From Actimicrobium sp035984655 (GTDB lineage Bacteria; Pseudomonadota; Gammaproteobacteria; Burkholderiales; Burkholderiaceae_D), in assembly GCF_035984655.1 (NCBI RefSeq), contig NZ_JAXCHT010000007.1:62001-126000 (forward strand): a stretch of DNA of 64,000 nucleotides, written 5' to 3'. The translations under genes were made by a program, and so were the position numbers. Below are positions 59,810 through 64,000 of the stretch, in pieces (position 1 is the stretch's first letter; the number at the start of each line of letters is the position of its first letter). The notes below the pieces were generated by a model, which had not been told where the DNA came from, did no database searches, and was given only the letters and a program-made list of their open reading frames with translations.

Positions 59810-61090
59810 CTATTGTTCGGCAACCGGCGCCACTGGCTTCTGACGCTCGAGAACGGCAGCGAAAAATCCATCGGTCTGGTGCTGGTGCGGCGTCAGCTTC
59901 AGATAATCCTGCATCTCGAGCTCAATGCGCTGCTCCGCCAGGATTTCCTTCATCGGCACCAGCACGAAGTCCGGATGCGTGGCCAGGAATGCCGCGACGA
60001 TGGCTTCGTTTTCCTCATCGAGCAAACTGCAGGTCGCATACACCAGGCGTCCGCCTGCCTTGAGCAACCTTGCCGCACCCGACAAAATCGAGGTCTGCTT
60101 GACATTGAGCTCGGCCACGCCTTGCAGGGTCTGGCGCCATTTCACGTCGGGGTTACGGCGCAAGGTTCCGAGGCCACTGCAGGGAGCATCGACCAGAACA
60201 CGATCGATCTTGCCCGCCAGCCGTTTGATCTTCGCATCGTTTTCATGCGCGATCTGGACCGGATGCACATTCGACAGGCCACTACGGGCCAGTCGTGGCT
60301 TCAATTTGGCGAGACGCTTCTCCGAAATGTCGAAGGCATACAAACGTCCGGTGTTGCGCATGGCAGCACCGAGCGCAAGTGTCTTACCGCCTGCGCCGGC
60401 GCAAAAATCGACCACCATTTCGCCGCGCTTGGCGCCGACGATCTGGGCCAGCAACTGGCTGCCTTCGTCCTGTACTTCGATCAGACCGTCCTTGAACAGC
60501 GGCAGATTTTGCAGCGCAGGCTTCTTCAGGACGCGCAGACCAACCGGAGAAAACGGGGTCGGCGCCGACAAAATCGGCGCCTGGGCCAGCGCCTCCATCA
60601 CCTCCGGACGAGTGGCCTTGATCAGATTGACGCGCAAGTCCAGCGGGGCCGGTTCGTTGAGTGCCGCAGCAAGCGTCAGCGCGCCCTCTTCGCCGTCACG
60701 CGCAACCAGCATGTCGAACAGCCATGCCGGCAAGTTCGAACGCATTTGCGCTGGCAGCAGGTTGCGATCGATCTGCATCGCATTCTCCAGCCATGCGGTC
60801 TCTTCTTCGCTCAAGCCACCGAGCGCGTCGATGCCGACCGCGCCGGCCAGACCCAGCAAGGTCATGCGGCGCATGGTGGGGCCGTTGCCTGACTCTGAAA
60901 AGCTGGTGTAGACCGACTTGTTGCGCAGAATGCCGTAGATGCCCTCGGCAATTGCCCCGCGTTCGCGCGAACCCAGTTTCGGATGTTCGCGGAAGTAGCG
61001 TGACAGGGTGCCATCGGCGGGACCGGTGAAGCGCAGGATATCGCGCAGGATTTCCTCGGTGTTGTTGACTATCGCGGGTGGCAATCTCAT
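59810..61090 (-). CDS. rsmB: 16S rRNA m5C methyltransferase, RsmB/NOP family
   Basis: This 426-aa SAM-dependent RNA methyltransferase has VDFCAGAGGKTLALG (motif I, about 230-244), VDAPCSGLGTLRRNPD (about 299-314, first Cys) and YATCSLLDEENEAIV (about 353-367, second Cys). Two cysteines are used by RNA m5C enzymes of this family for attack and release. The N-terminal part is a short NusB-like or unrelated helical domain. The order purN-rsmB-mscS on one strand is typical of Burkholderiales. Which rRNA cytosine is modified is inferred from the family name only. Confidence 0.92.
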   Translation of the reverse strand: MRLPPAIVNNTEEILRDILRFTGPADGTLSRYFREHPKLGSRERGAIAEGIYGILRNKSVYTSFSESGNGPTMRRMTLLGLAGAVGIDALGGLSEEETAWLENAMQIDRNLLPAQMRSNLPAWLFDMLVARDGEEGALTLAAALNEPAPLDLRVNLIKATRPEVMEALAQAPILSAPTPFSPVGLRVLKKPALQNLPLFKDGLIEVQDEGSQLLAQIVGAKRGEMVVDFCAGAGGKTLALGAAMRNTGRLYAFDISEKRLAKLKPRLARSGLSNVHPVQIAHENDAKIKRLAGKIDRVLVDAPCSGLGTLRRNPDVKWRQTLQGVAELNVKQTSILSGAARLLKAGGRLVYATCSLLDEENEAIVAAFLATHPDFVLVPMKEILAEQRIELEMQDYLKLTPHQHQTDGFFAAVLERQKPVAPVAEQ

Positions 61091-61117
61091 GCAGTGGCTT
61101 TCGAAAATGGTGCGGTG

Positions 61118-61732
61118 TTACAAAGGCAAATCGGTTAGTTGCACGCGGCCATCGACCAACTGCAACCGGCCGTCAATGAACCAGCGGACCGCCTGGGGAT
61201 AGAGCAGGTGTTCCTGCTCAAGCACGCGTTCGGCGAGAGTTTGTTCCGAGTCATTCGGGAATACGGGCACCGCCGCCTGCGCCACAATTGGACCGTGATC
61301 CAGGTCGGGGGTGACGAAGTGCACGGTGACGCCATGCACCTTCACGCCGGCAGCCAGGGCCTGGCGATGCGTGGCAAGACCGGGGAAACTGGGTAACAGG
61401 GACGGATGAATATTCATCATGCGACCCCGGTAGTGATCGACAAATGGCGTGGTCAGGATCCGCATGAAACCGGCCAGGACAACCAGATCAGGCACAAAAT
61501 GGTCAATGGCGGTCTGCAAGGCTGCATCAAAACTGTCACGATCAGCGAAATCCCTGCTCGCCACGACGGCTGTCGCAATTCCGTGACTGGCGGCGAATTC
61601 CAGCCCCTTGGCATCAGGGCGGTTGCTGATGACGGCGGCAATCCTGCAATTCCACTTCTGCTGTTGCGCGCTCCGGACGATCGCCTGCATGTTGGTTCCG
61701 CGCCCCGAGATCAAGATCACGATATTTCTCAT
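61118..61732 (-). CDS. purN: Phosphoribosylglycinamide formyltransferase
   Basis: PurN adds the formyl group from 10-formyl-tetrahydrofolate to GAR in purine synthesis. The 204-aa protein starts MRNIVILISGRGTNMQAI and has the catalytic block MRILTTPFVDHYRGRMMNIH (about 90-109), with Asn and His, and the Asp of TPDLDHGPI. A second ATG at 61741 would add three residues. It precedes rsmB by 27 bp. Confidence 0.97.
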   Translation of the reverse strand: MRNIVILISGRGTNMQAIVRSAQQQKWNCRIAAVISNRPDAKGLEFAASHGIATAVVASRDFADRDSFDAALQTAIDHFVPDLVVLAGFMRILTTPFVDHYRGRMMNIHPSLLPSFPGLATHRQALAAGVKVHGVTVHFVTPDLDHGPIVAQAAVPVFPNDSEQTLAERVLEQEHLLYPQAVRWFIDGRLQLVDGRVQLTDLPL

Positions 61733-61813
61733 GGCGCGCATTGTACTCTACCGGGCCAAAACGAAAAACCGGCCAGGACGCCGGATTGATGATGCGTGCA
61801 TTCGTGTCCGGCG

Positions 61814-62212
61814 CTATTGAAATGAATAGAAAACGCGGAATGGAACCTTCTTCTCGCCCCAGAAATCGGCCGCATCGCGGAACACATCCAGGAGCGTTTC
61901 GCGCGCTTCCTTGTCGAATTTCGGCGTATTCGGAATTTGTTCCAATACCACCAGGAAACCTGGTTGCGGACCCGCCTTGAACGTCAGGTCAGTCAGGCAA
62001 TCGGCCAATGCATCGAAATTTTTTCCGAAATGTTTGGGAAAATGGAACGCCTCGGCAATCCCGGCCAACACCTGCTGTTTGGTGAGCGCATCAGCACAAT
62101 ATGCGTACAGGAAATGCTGTCCGAGACGGGCTGCCTCGTCCTGCAGATCTGCCACCCGAAAAGCACGGATGGACTGCACCACATTTGGCAGCACGGTTTT
62201 AAGCAAACTCAT
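61814..62212 (-). CDS. Barstar-family ribonuclease inhibitor
   Basis: This 132-aa acidic cytoplasmic protein has a barstar fold, with GIAEAFHFPKHFGKNFDALADCLTDL as the central block (two overlapping 20-residue parts around residues 52-77). In barstar this helix and loop hold the Asp and Glu that plug the RNase active site. The ATG at 62212 has a GGGGAG site six bases upstream. It lies 45 bp after the secreted RNase gene on the same strand, so the pair forms an enzyme-inhibitor unit. The protein is longer than Bacillus barstar (90 aa), with an extra N-terminal helix. Confidence 0.92.
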   Translation of the reverse strand: MSLLKTVLPNVVQSIRAFRVADLQDEAARLGQHFLYAYCADALTKQQVLAGIAEAFHFPKHFGKNFDALADCLTDLTFKAGPQPGFLVVLEQIPNTPKFDKEARETLLDVFRDAADFWGEKKVPFRVFYSFQ

Positions 62213-62257
62213 TTCTCCCCTCAGTTCGAACAATCATGATGATGTACTGCCTGGATG

Positions 62258-62635
62258 TTACTTTTCAACAATGCGCTGGAATGTTGCATAGTGATCGGCG
62301 GTATAAAAATAATCGGCGCCCTCTGCCGGCTTTCCACCAACAATAATGCGACGTGCTCCACGGTTATGGGCGCGCGGCGTCGGCACTGTGTATTCATGGT
62401 AATACCCGCGCCGATGACGCGGCAATTGCTGTTCGTAGTTGCCGAAAACCACCCCATCTTTTTCATAGGGAAAGGGCCCGCCGCGTTTGATCAACGCCAG
62501 GGTCGTGCTGGCTTCCGGAGGCAATACGTCAAGGCCAATCCCCGTTTGCGGTGCCGGCTGCTTCGCGAAGGCTGTCGATGCGAACAGGATTGCGGCAAAA
62601 CCGTACATCCCCAGCTTCTGCGCATTGACGATCAC
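62258..62635 (-). CDS. Secreted ribonuclease, barnase/RNase Sa (N1/T1) family
   Basis: This 125-aa protein has a signal peptide (about 24 residues, ending STAFA) and a microbial RNase domain. The catalytic residues are visible: Glu in YYHEYTVPTP (about 80), Arg in NRGARRIIVGG (about 95) and His in YTADHYATF (about 115). The start is probably GTG at 62635, which has an AAGGGA site seven bases upstream; an ATG at 62608 would cut off the basic part of the leader. The adjacent barstar-like gene should neutralise any cytoplasmic enzyme. The role may be phosphate/nucleotide scavenging or attack on competitors. Confidence 0.92.
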   Translation of the reverse strand: MIVNAQKLGMYGFAAILFASTAFAKQPAPQTGIGLDVLPPEASTTLALIKRGGPFPYEKDGVVFGNYEQQLPRHRRGYYHEYTVPTPRAHNRGARRIIVGGKPAEGADYFYTADHYATFQRIVEK

Positions 62636-62902
62636 CGTGCGTCCCTTGACTCTAATTGCAAATCTGACAGGTAAACCCTGCAGTATCCCGTAGGGTAACG
62701 TGTTGTGTTGCTCGAATCAACCCGAATTACCACTTCCGCAAACGCAGTGGCGAAGGCAAGAATTGCCCGTCATGTTGCACCGCACCGCCGCGCGGGCGAG
62801 GCGATAACATAATTTGTTTCAATCATTTACGCGACAGCGCCGGGTTCCACCGGGTCTAATGTCACTCATGTCAGAGTGCATTGCACGCAAAGGAGAACTC
62901 AA

Positions 62903-63262
62903 ATGGAAAACGTTGCCAGGAAGTTTTTGATTGCCGCCAGCATCGGAGTCATCGCGCTGGCAGCAAGTATCGGCGCCGAAGCGCATGATCGCAACGGCGT
63001 CAATTGGTCAGTAAGCATCGGCGCCCCCGGCTATTACGCCCCGGCACCCGTCTATGTCCAGCCGGCGCCGGTATACGTTCAGCCGGCACCCGTGTATTAC
63101 CGGCCTGCACCAGTCTATCTTGCACCGCAACCGGTGTATGTTGGCCCGGGCCCTGTGCGAATCGGCTATGGCCCAGGTTACTACGCACCTTACCGCGGAC
63201 AGTATTATTCAAACCGTGGCTATTACCGCCACCATCATCACCATCGTTACGATCGAGACTGA
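62903..63262 (+). CDS. Exported repeat protein with His-rich tail
   Basis: This 119-aa protein has a signal peptide (about 1-34, ending IGAEA) and then a Pro/Tyr/Val-rich repeat region with PAPVYVQ units (about 49-90). A Gly/Tyr-rich stretch and a C-terminal YRHHHHHRYDRD follow. It resembles YXWGXW/PXPVY-type envelope proteins of unknown function found in Burkholderiales. The His cluster could bind metal ions. The ATG at 62903 has an AAAGGAG site. The 3' end overlaps the convergent patatin gene by 16 bases. The 62636-62902 gap holds no other gene. Confidence 0.85.
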   Translation: MENVARKFLIAASIGVIALAASIGAEAHDRNGVNWSVSIGAPGYYAPAPVYVQPAPVYVQPAPVYYRPAPVYLAPQPVYVGPGPVRIGYGPGYYAPYRGQYYSNRGYYRHHHHHRYDRD

Positions 63263-64000
63263 AAGGCGGGCAGGTCCGCCGTCTCGGCGTCAGGGGCCAC
63301 AATGCCGCCGTCGTTGATGGTGGCCGCGCCGAAAAACGCCAGGATTTCTGCGCGCTTGGCATGTGCGTCCTGCTCACCAAGCGCAATCAGTTCACGCGTG
63401 TAGCTTGACTCAAACAAGAGGTAGGACGCCAGCGCCGCGCCACGTACCTCCGTGGCGCCAATGCCGGCGAGCATCATGCGGATCGGCTTTGGCAAGCTAC
63501 CCGTATGGCGACTGGCAATTTCGTCCAACCGCTGCGACGGTGCGACCACCAGCATTTCAACCGGGCGCAACGTTGTTTTGCGCCTCTGCTCCTCATTCAA
63601 TACCGACAGCGTCAAATTCACCCGCGTGATGCGCTCGATATCGACCGCCAGGCTGTCAAGAAAAATACTCGACATGGCATGCCCGGCGATCTGGGCCAGG
63701 CTGGGGTAGCGCGGCACGTCCGTCTTTGTCTGCTCAGGTTCATGCAGGCGCCCGGCGCCAATCACGAAGATGCGGTCCGCGCCGAGGTGAATGGCGGGTG
63801 ATATCGGCGCCAGTTGGCGCATCGAACCGTCGCCGCAATACTCCCGGCGGCCATCGCAGTACAGCTGCGTGGCGGGGAAAATCAGCGGAATCGCCGACGA
63901 TGCCAACAAATGCTCAACCCCGATCTGGGCCCGCATCGATAGTCGCTGGCTGCGCACCCACGGCGCGATGTTGGCTTCGGTTTGATAGAACGTGATGTGC
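63247..64000 (-). CDS. Patatin-like phospholipase, C-terminal part (5' end outside window)
   Basis: The frame enters from the right edge and runs for about 251 codons. The visible part has ASSAIPLIFPA (about 32-42 of the visible part) and the catalytic-dyad Asp in YCGDGSMRQLAPISPAIHLG, which in patatins completes the Ser-Asp dyad. The GxSxG serine box must lie beyond 64000. These proteins are lipid acyl hydrolases; some are secreted toxins, others house-keeping lipases. The C-terminal region is helical with no membrane span. The frame is open at the edge, so an internal start cannot be proposed. Confidence 0.9.
   Translation of the reverse strand, partial: HITFYQTEANIAPWVRSQRLSMRAQIGVEHLLASSAIPLIFPATQLYCDGRREYCGDGSMRQLAPISPAIHLGADRIFVIGAGRLHEPEQTKTDVPRYPSLAQIAGHAMSSIFLDSLAVDIERITRVNLTLSVLNEEQRRKTTLRPVEMLVVAPSQRLDEIASRHTGSLPKPIRMMLAGIGATEVRGAALASYLLFESSYTRELIALGEQDAHAKRAEILAFFGAATINDGGIVAPDAETADLPAFQSRS

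Noticed and set aside
63054..63130. Tandem repeats considered as a CRISPR or satellite array
   Set aside because: They are in-frame codon repeats of a signal-peptide protein, with no spacers of regular length. No CRISPR array is visible anywhere in the window.

Overview
The window reads as a chromosomal segment of a betaproteobacterium of the order Burkholderiales, most likely near the Oxalobacteraceae. This is an inference from gene order (ribF-ileS-lspA-coaBC-dut; fkpB-ispH divergent from radC-rpmB-rpmG; rsmB-purN; clpS-clpA), from high GC, and from the protein sequences. No 16S gene or other direct taxonomic marker is present. Most of the window is housekeeping DNA, densely packed, with many 4-base ATGA start/stop overlaps.

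Layout. 1-9.6 kb: tldD, a nitrilase-family amidase and the giant AsmA-like yhdP on the minus strand, divergent from glnE. 9.6-14.9 kb is more accessory: a stub of a beta-helix glycosidase, a short signal peptidase I, an arsenic operon (arsR-aquaporin-arsC-arsH), a small unknown gene, an ANTAR response regulator and an unknown gene. 15-20 kb: tkt-GNAT-gap on the minus strand, then rsmE. 19.7-27 kb: ribF-ileS-lspA-coaBC-dut and an M48-like lipoprotein. 27-34.5 kb: clpS-clpA, a cold-shock gene, a Cache histidine kinase with a LuxR-type regulator, icd and rluE. 34.5-43 kb: a HupE/TPR pair, small exported proteins, rpsT, murJ, a SirB1-like gene and uup.

42.9-43.2 kb holds the most striking object: a tRNA-Arg(CCU) gene split in its anticodon loop by a 218-nt group I intron. 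Its core resembles the small self-splicing tRNA introns known from Azoarcus and Agrobacterium. The mature tRNA folds only after the intron is removed.

43.3-46.5 kb is a gluconate-type locus: an MFS transporter, gntK, a perfect 16-bp operator and a divergent LacI-family regulator. 46.6-54 kb: CYTH-CHAD protein, a glycine-zipper lipoprotein, a zeta-class GST isomerase with an FAH-family hydrolase (gentisate or homogentisate ring-cleavage step), and livHMGF without its binding protein. 54-64 kb: ispH-fkpB, radC-rpmB-rpmG, a fatty acid desaturase, an MscS channel, rsmB-purN, a barstar/secreted RNase pair, a His-tailed repeat protein, and a patatin-like phospholipase that runs off the right edge.

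Best leads: the intron-split tRNA; the arsenic operon that uses an aquaglyceroporin in place of an ArsB/Acr3 pump; the M48-like lipoprotein whose HExxH has become RExxH; the gnt operator placed directly after a good promoter; and the adjacent RNase/barstar pair.
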